Shown: positions 1 to 6,318 of the stretch, piece by piece
Numbering within the stretch: position 1 is the stretch's first letter
Layout of the letters: the number at the start of each line of letters is the position of its first letter
Source: Alphaproteobacteria bacterium
GTDB lineage: Bacteria > Pseudomonadota > Alphaproteobacteria > Sphingomonadales > Emcibacteraceae
Reading direction: 5' to 3'
Length of the DNA: 6,318 bases
Assembly: GCA_002401545.1 (NCBI GenBank)
Contig: NVTJ01000121.1
Coordinates: 1 to 6,318 of the forward strand
The notes under the pieces: generated by a model
Database searches by the model: none
What the model was told of the DNA's origin: nothing
What the model saw: the letters and a program-made list of their open reading frames with translations, nothing else
Translations under genes and position numbers: made by a program

Positions 1-1
1 G

Positions 2-376
2 CGGTGGGCCCAGAGATATGGACAGGAAAAAGCCGAAAAATGGGTCTATAACGGGAATGATGGCCCGGAGGAGGCATGGATGTCCTGTGATGATTTAAGC
101 TGTCTTTACCGGCCCGTGCATAAAAGTAGCGGAACCCTGATTGCCCTCGTCAAGGATGAACTGGCTTTGACCGAAGACTGCATGAATGCGCAAGTGGTGA
201 TCAGTCTGGTACCGGTAGAGATCGACTGCCCGTCAGCCAGTCTTGTCATTGACAGATGGGATTTTTATCACAAGGGCGGCCATGCCTTATGGTTGCCTTC
301 GGCAAGCGGCGGCTGGATCACAGTCAAAACCGTGGCGGGCAGCCGGGGGGACAGGCCGTGGAGTCGGGGACGGTGA
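2..376 (+). CDS. comEC: ComEC/Rec2-type DNA-uptake channel protein, C-terminal end (partial, 5' end outside window)
   Basis: The reading frame is open from the first bases of the window, so this is the last 124 residues of a longer protein. The ATG at position 80 is internal. The tail has the pattern I know from the C-terminus of proteobacterial ComEC proteins: a Trp-rich stretch, a CDDLSC segment (residues 29-34 of the visible part), an ALVKD...LTEDC segment, a VVISLVP strand, then VIDRWDFYHKGGHALWL and a final TVAGSRGDRPW. In the family these residues follow the multi-pass competence channel and the metallo-beta-lactamase-like domain. ComEC forms the inner-membrane channel that admits single-stranded DNA during natural transformation. 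The channel and the hydrolase motifs are outside the window, so the call rests on the tail alone. The gene converges with the SDR gene, with 3 bases between the two stop codons. Confidence 0.8.
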   Translation, partial: RWAQRYGQEKAEKWVYNGNDGPEEAWMSCDDLSCLYRPVHKSSGTLIALVKDELALTEDCMNAQVVISLVPVEIDCPSASLVIDRWDFYHKGGHALWLPSASGGWITVKTVAGSRGDRPWSRGR

Positions 377-379
377 TCA

Positions 380-1126
380 TTAGCCGTTAAAAATATCCCT
401 GTACAGGCCGTCCTTATAACTTGCGTAAGCAATAATCTCACCGTTTTCCTGAAACGCCGGCAGGGACATTTTCACAAACAGCGGCGCAATATCATGGGGG
501 GTGTCCAGGGTATGGGGGTCTTCGCCGGGCAGGGCGGCGGCGCGCATACTGGTACGGATAGGGCCGGGGTTGACGATATTGGCTTTGACATTGGTATTAT
601 TGGCCACTTCCAAAGCATAGGTCCTGACCATACAATCAAGCGCCGCTTTGGTGGTGGCATAGCCGCCCCAATAGGCCCGACAGTTTGTCCCAACGCTGGA
701 GGTGACAAATATTGCCCGTCCGGCGTCGGCGGCTCTCAGCAGGGGATCAAAGGAGCGGATCAGCCGGTAATTGGCGGTCACATTAATTGCCATCAGCTTG
801 TCCCAATCTTTGGGCGGGATGTGTCCTATGGGGCTGATAGGGCCTAAAATTCCCGCATTGCCGATCAATATATCAAGTCGGCCCCAACGCGAAGCCACAT
901 GACCGCCAAGCCGGTCAATACCATCATAATCCATGAGGTCAAGGGGAACCAAAGTGGCTTCAGCTCCCAGTTCACGGACCGCATCATCCATTTCTTCCAG
1001 TGCGCCCGTGGTGCGTCCAACCATGATGATATGAGCGCCTTCCCGGGCCAGGGCAAGCACCACTCCGGCCCCGATACCACGGGTTGCGCCGGTAACAAGA
1101 GCGACTTTTCCTTCAAGCTTTCTCAT
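380..1126 (-). CDS. SDR-family NAD(P)-dependent oxidoreductase (YciK-like)
   Basis: This is a complete 248-residue classical short-chain dehydrogenase/reductase, the usual length for the family. The nucleotide-binding TGATRGIG motif is at residues 12-19, the NAG motif at 90-92, and the catalytic tetrad reads N115, S143, Y156, K160 (YxxxK as YATTK). The PGPIRTSM segment at 187-194 follows, where the substrate-side loop begins. Arg38 after the second strand suggests a preference for NADP(H), which is an inference. No membrane segment or signal is visible, so it should be cytosolic. The start overlaps the purF stop by four bases (ATGA), and I see no Shine-Dalgarno sequence just upstream, so translation probably depends on ribosomes finishing purF. 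It is the last gene of the minus-strand array. The substrate cannot be told from sequence, and a link to purine synthesis is not implied by the fold. Confidence 0.93.
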   Translation of the reverse strand: MRKLEGKVALVTGATRGIGAGVVLALAREGAHIIMVGRTTGALEEMDDAVRELGAEATLVPLDLMDYDGIDRLGGHVASRWGRLDILIGNAGILGPISPIGHIPPKDWDKLMAINVTANYRLIRSFDPLLRAADAGRAIFVTSSVGTNCRAYWGGYATTKAALDCMVRTYALEVANNTNVKANIVNPGPIRTSMRAAALPGEDPHTLDTPHDIAPLFVKMSLPAFQENGEIIAYASYKDGLYRDIFNG

Positions 1127-2628
1127 GCTGATTTCGGCTGGATTTCGTTGAGGAAAGAAATTTGTGCCGGCGCGTCATCCTGTTCCTTGTCGGTAAGGTT
1201 TGTAGGATATTCGCCGGTGAAACAGGCATCGCAATATTGCGGACTGCTGTCGTCCCGGTCCGCACCACATACCGCCCGGTAAAGACCATCAATGGAGATA
1301 AAATCAAGACTGTCCGCGCCGATATATTTTGTCATTTCCGCTATGGTCATATTCGAGGCCAGAAGCTTGTCCTTTTCAGGGGTGTCCACGCCGTAATAGC
1401 AGGGATTGTTTGTCGGGGGGCTGGCAATACGCATATGGACTTCCTTGGCCCCGGCCAGACGCACCATATCAACGATCTTGGTGGATGTGGTGCCGCGAAC
1501 GATACTGTCATCAACCAGCACTACGATCTTGCCCTCCAACTCACTGCGGTTGGCATTATGTTTCAGCTTTACGCCCAGATGGCGGATCTGGTCCGATGGC
1601 TCAATGAAGGTGCGCCCCACATAATGATTGCGGATGATGCCCAGTTCAAAGGGAATGCCTGCTTCCTGGGCATAGCCAATGGCCGCCGGTGTGCCGGAAT
1701 CCGGGACGGGGACCACAAGGTCGGCATCCACCCTTGATTCCTTGGCCAGTTCCCGGCCGATATTTTTTCGCACTTTATAAATGCTTTTGCCATCGCTATG
1801 ACTGTCGGGTCGCGAGAAATAGACATGCTCAAAAATACAGGGCCGGGGTTTTTGCGGGGTGAAGGGCTTCATGGAATGAAGACCCGCCTCATCTATGGTG
1901 ATCAATTCACCCGGCTCAACGTCCCTGATATATTCTGCTCCGATAATATCCAGCGCACAGGTTTCGGAGGCAAAAATATAACTGTTGTCGGACAGTCTGC
2001 CCAGAACCAGAGGCCGCACACCAAGGGGGTCACGGGCGCCAATCAGGCTGTCCTTGCTGAGGGCAACAATGGCAAAAGCGCCTTCGACGCGGCGCAGGGC
2101 ATCAATGAAGCGGTCTTTCAGGGTCAGATAGGTACTGGTGGCCACCAGATGAATAATCACTTCGGAATCCGACGTTGACTGAAAAATGGACCCTTTGCTG
2201 ACCAGTGTTTGCCGCAATGTCAGGGCGTTGGTCAGGTTGCCGTTATGGGCAACAGCAAAGCCACCGGTGGACAGGTCGGCAAACAGGGGCTGGATATTGC
2301 GGATGCCAGATCCGCCGGCGGTGGAATATCGCACATGACCAATGGCGCAATTACCGGGCAGTGACTGGATCACCGGCTGTGAATTGAAATTATCAGAAAC
2401 ATGGCCGAGGGATTTATGGGAATGGAATTGTGTCTTGTCACAGGAAACAACCCCGGCCGCTTCCTGTCCCCGGTGTTGCAGGGCATGAAGTCCCAGTACC
2501 GTATGGGCCGCAGATTCAGCATGATTGCAAATGCCGAAAACCCCGCATTCATCGTGAAATTTATCTTCCTCAAACAGATGGGGAACAAAAGGCTTGAGGG
2601 TCAGTGGGGTAGTATTTCGATCTGTCAT
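1123..2628 (-). CDS. purF: Amidophosphoribosyltransferase (glutamine PRPP amidotransferase)
   Basis: PurF catalyses the first committed step of de novo purine synthesis, converting PRPP and glutamine to 5-phosphoribosylamine. The protein is complete at 501 residues. Residues 1-27 look like a cleaved propeptide that exposes Cys28 (DE-CGVFGI) as the N-terminal nucleophile. The glutaminase domain shows HRGQEAAG (52-59), VRYSTAG (99-105) and HNGNLTN (128-134). The phosphoribosyltransferase domain has the PRPP loop VVLVDDSIVRGTT (369-381). Cysteines 264, 410, 466 and 469 match the four ligands of the 4Fe-4S cluster in the Bacillus subtilis type of enzyme, so this is the propeptide-bearing, iron-sulfur class and not the E. 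coli class. The ATG at 2628 is the only possible start: the frame upstream has no ATG, GTG or TTG back to the cvpA stop, which is in the same frame. The family is normally feedback-inhibited by purine nucleotides. Confidence 0.98.
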   Translation of the reverse strand: MTDRNTTPLTLKPFVPHLFEEDKFHDECGVFGICNHAESAAHTVLGLHALQHRGQEAAGVVSCDKTQFHSHKSLGHVSDNFNSQPVIQSLPGNCAIGHVRYSTAGGSGIRNIQPLFADLSTGGFAVAHNGNLTNALTLRQTLVSKGSIFQSTSDSEVIIHLVATSTYLTLKDRFIDALRRVEGAFAIVALSKDSLIGARDPLGVRPLVLGRLSDNSYIFASETCALDIIGAEYIRDVEPGELITIDEAGLHSMKPFTPQKPRPCIFEHVYFSRPDSHSDGKSIYKVRKNIGRELAKESRVDADLVVPVPDSGTPAAIGYAQEAGIPFELGIIRNHYVGRTFIEPSDQIRHLGVKLKHNANRSELEGKIVVLVDDSIVRGTTSTKIVDMVRLAGAKEVHMRIASPPTNNPCYYGVDTPEKDKLLASNMTIAEMTKYIGADSLDFISIDGLYRAVCGADRDDSSPQYCDACFTGEYPTNLTDKEQDDAPAQISFLNEIQPKSA

Positions 2629-2650
2629 TGGTAACTCATCAATAGGACAT
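2625..2650 (-). other. Two overlapping minimal ORFs in the purF leader
   Basis: Read on the minus strand, an ATG at 2650-2648 opens a three-codon ORF (M-S-Y) that ends in TGA at 2641-2639. The last base of that stop begins a second ATG (2639-2637), giving a four-codon ORF (M-S-Y-Q) whose TGA (2627-2625) overlaps the purF ATG (2628-2626) as ATGA. The best Shine-Dalgarno in the leader is spaced for the first of these, not for purF. The layout is directly visible. That either ORF is translated or affects purF is inference, and chance is a fair explanation for ORFs this short. Confidence 0.3.
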
Positions 2651-2657
2651 TTGGTGA

Positions 2658-2661
2658 CCTT
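2658..2661 (-). promoter_or_regulatory. Shine-Dalgarno-like AAGG in the purF leader
   Basis: AAGG on the minus strand lies 7 bases before the ATG at 2650, which is ideal spacing for that minimal ORF. It lies 29 bases before the purF ATG at 2628, too far to serve it directly. Close to purF itself only a weak GAG is present. Either purF starts with little Shine-Dalgarno help or it is reached by coupling from the leader ORFs. Confidence 0.4.
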
Positions 2662-2670
2662 ATATGGCCT

Positions 2671-2679
2671 ATTATAGCA
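2671..2679 (-). promoter_or_regulatory. Candidate purF promoter, extended -10 (TGCTATAAT)
   Basis: On the minus strand the cvpA-purF gap contains TATAAT at 2676-2671, preceded directly by TGC, making a perfect extended -10 element for the housekeeping sigma factor. The hexamer at 17-base spacing (2694-2699, GCTAAA) is a poor -35, but extended -10 promoters can work without a good one. A run of eight A residues lies just upstream (2689-2696). A transcript starting about 7 bases downstream would have a leader of roughly 35 bases before purF. This would let purF and the SDR gene be expressed apart from the upstream genes. Confidence 0.55.
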
Positions 2680-2694
2680 TAAGGGAACTTTTTT

Positions 2695-3363
2695 TTAGCT
2701 ATTTGACAGTTTCTCGAACAATCTGTCCATTTCTTCCTGATTCTTCTTTTTATATTTCTCCTGACTGCCGCTTGTTTTTTTATCTGTTGGAAAAGAGGGG
2801 ATCATTTCTTTCATGCGTTCGAGAGCTTCTATATCTTTACGTTTTTCCTGCAGATCAAGGGCGTCAAAATAAGGATTCATGGCAGAAATCATGCTGGCAC
2901 CATATTGGATGAGAGGGCGGGATTTGGCTTTCTGAAACCAGTCGGGGTGATTATTTTCCGATATAAAGGGGGTGGTGAGCATATAGATGGCGCTGATGAC
3001 GAACATGCCGGTGAATAAGCCAAACAACAGCCCCATGGCGCTGTCCAGTGATCCTATATCGCTGTTCCTGACCATTTTACCGATGATCCCGGCAATTAAT
3101 TTCAGGACCAGAAGGCTCAAGGCAAACACAACTGTATAGGTTATGGCATAGGCCATGATTTCCGGCTGAATCATCTCATAGACACGGGGCATGACCATGG
3201 GAGAGAGGCTGCTGGTGGCCATGAAAGCCCCGCCCCAGGCGGCAAGTGTCAGCGCAGACGCGGTAAAGCCCCGGACGTAGGAGGCGATGCCAGATATGAT
3301 CATGATGACCACCACCGTCGCATCCAGCGGGTTGAAAGAAAAACCTTGGGCTAACTCATTCAT
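2695..3363 (-). CDS. cvpA: CvpA family inner-membrane protein
   Basis: The protein is 222 residues from the ATG at 3363. A TTG three bases earlier (3366) could also serve. An AGGA at 3373-3376 sits 9 bases before the ATG and 6 before the TTG, so the start is ambiguous by one codon. Counting from the TTG, the N-terminal part has the family hallmark GxxxYVRGF followed by a Leu-rich helix with LAAW (about 26-44). There are about four predicted membrane segments, near residues 14-30, 36-55, 70-96 and 110-131. The C-terminal third is soluble and strongly charged, ending in a Lys/Glu-rich tail (about 159-223). CvpA was first known for its role in colicin V production and lies beside purF in many proteobacteria. 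Its molecular function is not settled, although roles in envelope integrity have been reported. Position between radA and purF fits the usual context. Confidence 0.93.
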   Translation of the reverse strand: MNELAQGFSFNPLDATVVVIMIISGIASYVRGFTASALTLAAWGGAFMATSSLSPMVMPRVYEMIQPEIMAYAITYTVVFALSLLVLKLIAGIIGKMVRNSDIGSLDSAMGLLFGLFTGMFVISAIYMLTTPFISENNHPDWFQKAKSRPLIQYGASMISAMNPYFDALDLQEKRKDIEALERMKEMIPSFPTDKKTSGSQEKYKKKNQEEMDRLFEKLSNS

Positions 3364-3380
3364 CAAAAATGGTCCTGTCT

Positions 3381-3386
3381 ATTATA
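3381..3386 (-). promoter_or_regulatory. Candidate -10 element upstream of cvpA (TATAAT)
   Basis: The short radA-cvpA gap holds a perfect TATAAT on the minus strand, about 17 bases before the cvpA start codons. There is no TGN extension, and the sequence at 17-base spacing (3404-3409, AGGATG, inside the radA 3' end) is a poor -35. If used, it would give a very short leader that still includes the AGGA ribosome-binding site at 3373-3376. It is weaker than the purF candidate. Confidence 0.3.
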
Positions 3387-3392
3387 AGGCAT

Positions 3393-4772
3393 TCATTGTA
3401 GCGCATCCTGAGCCACAAGATCGACTAATTTTGTGATCTGGTCAAGTTCCACAAGTTTCAGGCCCTTGCCCTTATGCTTGATATTGGCCGGCATATAGGC
3501 CTGAATAAAGCCCAGTTTTGAAGATTCCTTCAACCGGGCTTCGGCCTGGGATACCGGCCTGATTTCACCGGACAGGCTGATCTCACCAAACAAGATCGTT
3601 TCTGCCGGTATTGGACGATCTGAAAGTGACGATATTAAGGCGGCCGCCACGGCCATATCCGCCGCAGGTTCGCTAATGCGAAGACCACCGGCCACATTGA
3701 GGTAAATATCGTAAGCGCCAAGTCCAAGGCCACAGCGGGCATCAAGAACGGCAATGATCATGGCAAGGCGGCCATTATCCCAGCCGACCACGGCGCGGCG
3801 CGGCTGGCCAAGGGAGGAGGGGGCGACGAGGGCCTGTATTTCCACCAGCATGGGCCGCGATCCTTCCATACCGGCAAAGATGGCCGAACCGCTGATGTCA
3901 CCGGACCGGTTGCCGATAAAAAGTGCCGACGGATTTGAGACTTCCTGCAGGCCAAGGTCGCTCATTTCAAAGACACCAATTTCATCGGTGCCGCCAAAAC
4001 GGTTCTTGACCGCCCGCAGAATCCTGAACTGATGGCCCCGGTCGCCTTCAAAATACAGTACCGTATCGACCATATGTTCCAAGACCCGCGGCCCGGCAAT
4101 CTGCCCGTCCTTGGTCACATGACCGACCAGAAAGATACAGACATTCCGGGCCTTGGCAAAGCGGATCAATTCCTGGGCGCAGGTGCGGACCTGTGTCACC
4201 GTGCCCGGTGCGCCGCTTACCGTATCGGCATACATGGTCTGAATACTGTCAATGACTACGACCTGAATATCTCTTTCCTTGTCCAGTGTGGTCAGGATAT
4301 CGCGCAGGTTGGTTTCGAATCCGAGCTTGACCGGGCTTTGCGCCAGTCCCAGCCGTCTGGCCCGCATACGGACCTGTGATATGGATTCCTCACCCGAAAT
4401 ATAAACCGTTTTGATGCCACCCGCCGTCAATTTACCCACAGCCTGAAGCAATATTGTCGATTTGCCGATTCCGGGGTCGCCACCAATCAGGATGGCGGAA
4501 CCGGGAACCAGTCCCCCGCCGCAGGCCCGGTCAAACTCACCGATCCCGGAAATCATCCGTGGTGGCGGTGTGTCTTCGCCCTGAAGATCGCTTAAGGCTA
4601 TGATGTGGCCTTTGGCCTGATTGGGGGAAGCCTTGCCCAGGCCCGCCGGATGGGTAATGTCCTGCTCCTCGACAATGGAATTCCATTCATTACAGGATTC
4701 GCATTGGCCGGCCCATTTGCCAGAGGTGGCCCCGCAGGACTGGCAGACGAATATTTTTCTGGATTTGGCCAT
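3393..4772 (-). CDS. radA: DNA repair/recombination ATPase RadA (Sms)
   Basis: RadA is a RecA-like hexameric ATPase that promotes branch migration during homologous recombination and, in transformable bacteria, recombination of incoming DNA. The protein is complete at 459 residues, the usual length. It has an N-terminal zinc finger CxxC-x10-CxxC (C10, C13, C24, C27), Walker A GGDPGIGKS (97-105), SGEES (126-130), a Walker B strand VVVIDS (171-176) and the RadA-specific KNRFG motif (256-260). The C-terminal part (from about residue 350) is the Lon-protease-like domain, with GGLRISEPAADMA where Lon has its catalytic serine loop, so it is not expected to be a protease. The start is 3 bases after the mlaF stop. 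An AAGG lies 8 bases before the ATG, so it has its own ribosome-binding site inside mlaF. Confidence 0.98.
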   Translation of the reverse strand: MAKSRKIFVCQSCGATSGKWAGQCESCNEWNSIVEEQDITHPAGLGKASPNQAKGHIIALSDLQGEDTPPPRMISGIGEFDRACGGGLVPGSAILIGGDPGIGKSTILLQAVGKLTAGGIKTVYISGEESISQVRMRARRLGLAQSPVKLGFETNLRDILTTLDKERDIQVVVIDSIQTMYADTVSGAPGTVTQVRTCAQELIRFAKARNVCIFLVGHVTKDGQIAGPRVLEHMVDTVLYFEGDRGHQFRILRAVKNRFGGTDEIGVFEMSDLGLQEVSNPSALFIGNRSGDISGSAIFAGMEGSRPMLVEIQALVAPSSLGQPRRAVVGWDNGRLAMIIAVLDARCGLGLGAYDIYLNVAGGLRISEPAADMAVAAALISSLSDRPIPAETILFGEISLSGEIRPVSQAEARLKESSKLGFIQAYMPANIKHKGKGLKLVELDQITKLVDLVAQDALQ

Positions 4773-4775
4773 CGC

Positions 4776-5552
4776 TCAAGCCTTCAGGATTTCCATCTGG
4801 ATTGGTCCTTCGGCACGGCCATGAATGAATTGTTCCACATAGGCGTTGCCGCTGTTGTCAATGTCATTGCGCGGTCCGGTCCAGATGATATTGCCATTAT
4901 AGATCATGGCCACCTTGTTGGCAATTTTGCGCACGCTCGACATGTCATGGGTGATGGTGAGGGCAGTGACCCCCATCTCCTTCACCCGTTCGATAATCAA
5001 TTCATTGATGACATCGGCCATGATCGGGTCAAGGCCGGTTGTCGGTTCGTCAAAAAAAATAATTTCCGGCCTGTTGGCGATGGCACGCGCAAGGCCGACA
5101 CGCTTTTGCATACCCCCGGACAGCTCGGACGGGCTTAAACGCGCCACATCGGGGCTGAGACCGACAGCGCGCAGGTTTTCAACGGCAATTTCCATGGCCT
5201 GCGTGCGGTTGGCTTTGCCCTCTGCTATCAGGCCAAAGGCAATATTTTCCCAGACGGGGAGACTGTCAAACAGGGCGCCACCCTGAAACAGCATACCGAA
5301 TTTCCGTTGCAGGCGTTTGCGATCTTTACCCTTGAGGTTAACAGTTTCCTCGCCATCAACCCTGATGCTGCCCCGGTCGGGATGCAGGAGGCCAAGAATA
5401 CATTTAAGGGTAACCGATTTTCCTGACCCGGAGCCGCCAATGATCACCATGGATTCACCCGGCATAACGTCAAGGTCTATGTTGTCAAGAACGACCTTGG
5501 GGCCAAATGCCTTATGAATATTTTTCAGGCTTATTTTTGGTGTATCCGTCAT
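4776..5552 (-). CDS. mlaF: MlaF-type ABC transporter ATP-binding protein (lipid transport)
   Basis: This 258-residue protein is a complete ABC ATPase. It has Walker A GGSGSGKS (39-46), Q-loop Gln90, the signature SGGMQKR (145-151), Walker B IIFFDE (164-169) followed by PTTGLDP, and the switch His202. The SGGMQKR form with KRVGLARA, and the FEGGALFDS-like stretch at 89-97 (here FQGGALFDS), are typical of MlaF/Ttg2A. This is the ATPase of MCE-type transporters, which move phospholipids between the inner membrane and the outer membrane. It sits on the cytoplasmic face and drives the MlaE permease. The conserved tail (about 234-258) includes VEQFIHGRAEGPI. The start overlaps the mlaE stop as ATGA, indicating coupling and equal dosage. 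A GGAG lies 14 bases before the ATG, rather far. Confidence 0.95.
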   Translation of the reverse strand: MTDTPKISLKNIHKAFGPKVVLDNIDLDVMPGESMVIIGGSGSGKSVTLKCILGLLHPDRGSIRVDGEETVNLKGKDRKRLQRKFGMLFQGGALFDSLPVWENIAFGLIAEGKANRTQAMEIAVENLRAVGLSPDVARLSPSELSGGMQKRVGLARAIANRPEIIFFDEPTTGLDPIMADVINELIIERVKEMGVTALTITHDMSSVRKIANKVAMIYNGNIIWTGPRNDIDNSGNAYVEQFIHGRAEGPIQMEILKA

Positions 5553-6318
5553 GTTGCGAAAAACATCTCCGTTACTATATAATTTGTTAAAAGAATAAGC
5601 ATACAGGCGGATACCACCGCGTTGGTGGTGGAAATGCCCACTCCCTGTGCGCCGCCCCGGCTGTGATAGCCGTGATAACAGCCCATAAGAGAGATGAAAA
5701 AACCGAAAACCGCCGCTTTCGTCAGGCTGGCGTAGATATCCATGGTTTCCAGAAAATTCATGGTTGTCGTCATATAATTACCCGGATTAAAGTCCAGCTT
5801 GCCCGTGGCAATCAGAAAGCCACCCATAACCCCGACACTATCCGCAACAATAACAAGCATCAAAGGCATCATCAGCGTGGTGGCGATAATCCGGGGAGCG
5901 ATCAGATATTTGAACGGGTCCGTGGACAGGGTGACCATGGCATCAATCTGTTCAGTAACCCGCATGGTGCCAAGTTCTGCTGCCATGGAAGCACTGACCC
6001 GTCCGGCAACGATCAGCCCGCACAGCACAGGGCCAAGCTCCCGGACGATACCGATGACGACAATGCTGGGCAGGGCGCTTTCTGCGTTAAAGCGCGACCC
6101 GCCTTCAAATATATTAAGGGCCAGAGCCGCACCGGTAAACAGGGATGTCAGCCCCACCACGGGAAGGGAATAATAGCCGACGGTCATCATCTGCTTTAAG
6201 AGTGACCGGAAGAAAAATGGTGGTGAAAACATGTGGGATATGGCGGTGGATGCAAATATCCCCAGCCGCCCCACAGCTTGCAGGAAGTTGAATATTATTC
6301 GTCCAATGACGGCAAGAA
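5549..6318 (-). CDS. mlaE: MlaE-type ABC transporter permease (partial, 5' end just outside window)
   Basis: The frame is open to the window edge, giving 255 visible residues plus the stop. A GTG at 6274 has been a possible start, but the upstream codons continue with LAVIGR and a hydrophobic stretch ending in LQAVGRLG, which is the usual N-terminal interface helix of MlaE/YrbE proteins. The true start is therefore probably only a few codons outside. Numbering from the first visible residue, YYSLPVVGLTSLFTG (48-62) opens the membrane core, ELGP is at 93-96, and EQIDAM (122-127) lies in the conserved coupling segment that contacts MlaF. The C-terminal part has GYHSRGGAQGVG with TTNAVV. About five or six membrane helices are expected in the inner membrane. 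With MlaF it forms the core of an MCE lipid transporter. No MCE-domain (MlaD) gene is next to it on the visible side. Confidence 0.94.
   Translation of the reverse strand, partial: LAVIGRIIFNFLQAVGRLGIFASTAISHMFSPPFFFRSLLKQMMTVGYYSLPVVGLTSLFTGAALALNIFEGGSRFNAESALPSIVVIGIVRELGPVLCGLIVAGRVSASMAAELGTMRVTEQIDAMVTLSTDPFKYLIAPRIIATTLMMPLMLVIVADSVGVMGGFLIATGKLDFNPGNYMTTTMNFLETMDIYASLTKAAVFGFFISLMGCYHGYHSRGGAQGVGISTTNAVVSACMLILLTNYIVTEMFFAT

Noticed and set aside
293..305. Hairpin TTGCC-TTC-GGCAA near the comEC 3' end as a terminator for the minus-strand operon
   Set aside because: The stem is only 5 base pairs and no T-run follows on either strand. It lies within coding sequence.
371..390. Possible hairpin ACGG...CCGT across the convergent stops
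   Set aside because: The stem is 4-5 base pairs with a large loop, and the T-run is on the wrong side for the minus strand.
380..847. Open frames on both strands inside the SDR gene, for example 494-847 on the plus strand
   Set aside because: They are shadows of the SDR frame. Their translations are Gly/Pro-rich or low-complexity, with no recognisable motif or ribosome-binding site, while the SDR frame has a full set of family motifs.
1162..1737. A 191-codon plus-strand open frame antisense to purF
   Set aside because: It lies entirely inside an unmistakable purF and shows no family motif. Long antisense frames are common opposite moderately GC-rich genes.
2703..2731. Perfect TTGACA on the plus strand near the cvpA 3' end
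   Set aside because: At 17-base spacing the -10 position reads TCCATT, which is poor, and no plus-strand gene follows.
4605..5138. A 177-codon plus-strand open frame across the radA-mlaF junction
   Set aside because: It is antisense to two well-supported genes and has no domain signature.
5663..6199. A 178-codon plus-strand open frame antisense to mlaE
   Set aside because: The translation is rich in His, Gln, Asn and Lys without structure, as expected from the complement of a membrane-protein gene.
6272..6274. GTG as the mlaE start codon
   Set aside because: The frame continues upstream with typical MlaE N-terminal residues up to the window edge, so the start is outside.

Overview
The window looks like chromosomal DNA from an alphaproteobacterium. 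The evidence is the minus-strand order mlaE-mlaF-radA-cvpA-purF-SDR, the alphaproteobacterial character of the proteins and the moderate GC content. I cannot name a genus. Nearly all of the window is coding, and there is no gene-free stretch longer than 66 bases. I see no mobile element, CRISPR array, tRNA or rRNA.

Layout. Positions 2-376 on the plus strand hold the last 124 codons of a ComEC/Rec2-type DNA-uptake channel protein whose start lies to the left of the window. Everything else is on the minus strand and is read from right to left. It begins with mlaE (5' end just outside the window), followed by mlaF (4-base overlap), radA (3-base gap), cvpA (about 26-29-base gap), purF (66-base gap) and a short-chain dehydrogenase/reductase (4-base overlap). 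The comEC and SDR genes converge with only 3 bases between their stop codons.

Function. MlaE and MlaF form the inner-membrane core of an MCE-type lipid transporter (phospholipid trafficking between the inner and outer membranes). RadA is a recombination branch-migration ATPase, CvpA is a small inner-membrane protein, PurF is the committing enzyme of purine synthesis, and the SDR is an NAD(P)-dependent oxidoreductase of unknown substrate. The close packing suggests one transcript with translational coupling. The only two real gaps in the array, before cvpA and before purF, each contain a perfect TATAAT hexamer on the coding strand. The one before purF has the extended TGN form, so the downstream genes may also have their own promoters.

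This is essentially a housekeeping region. I found no convincing new system. The points most worth a second look are the purF leader (an extended -10 followed by two overlapping minimal ORFs that run into the purF start) and the mlaE-mlaF pair, which lacks an adjacent MCE-domain gene.
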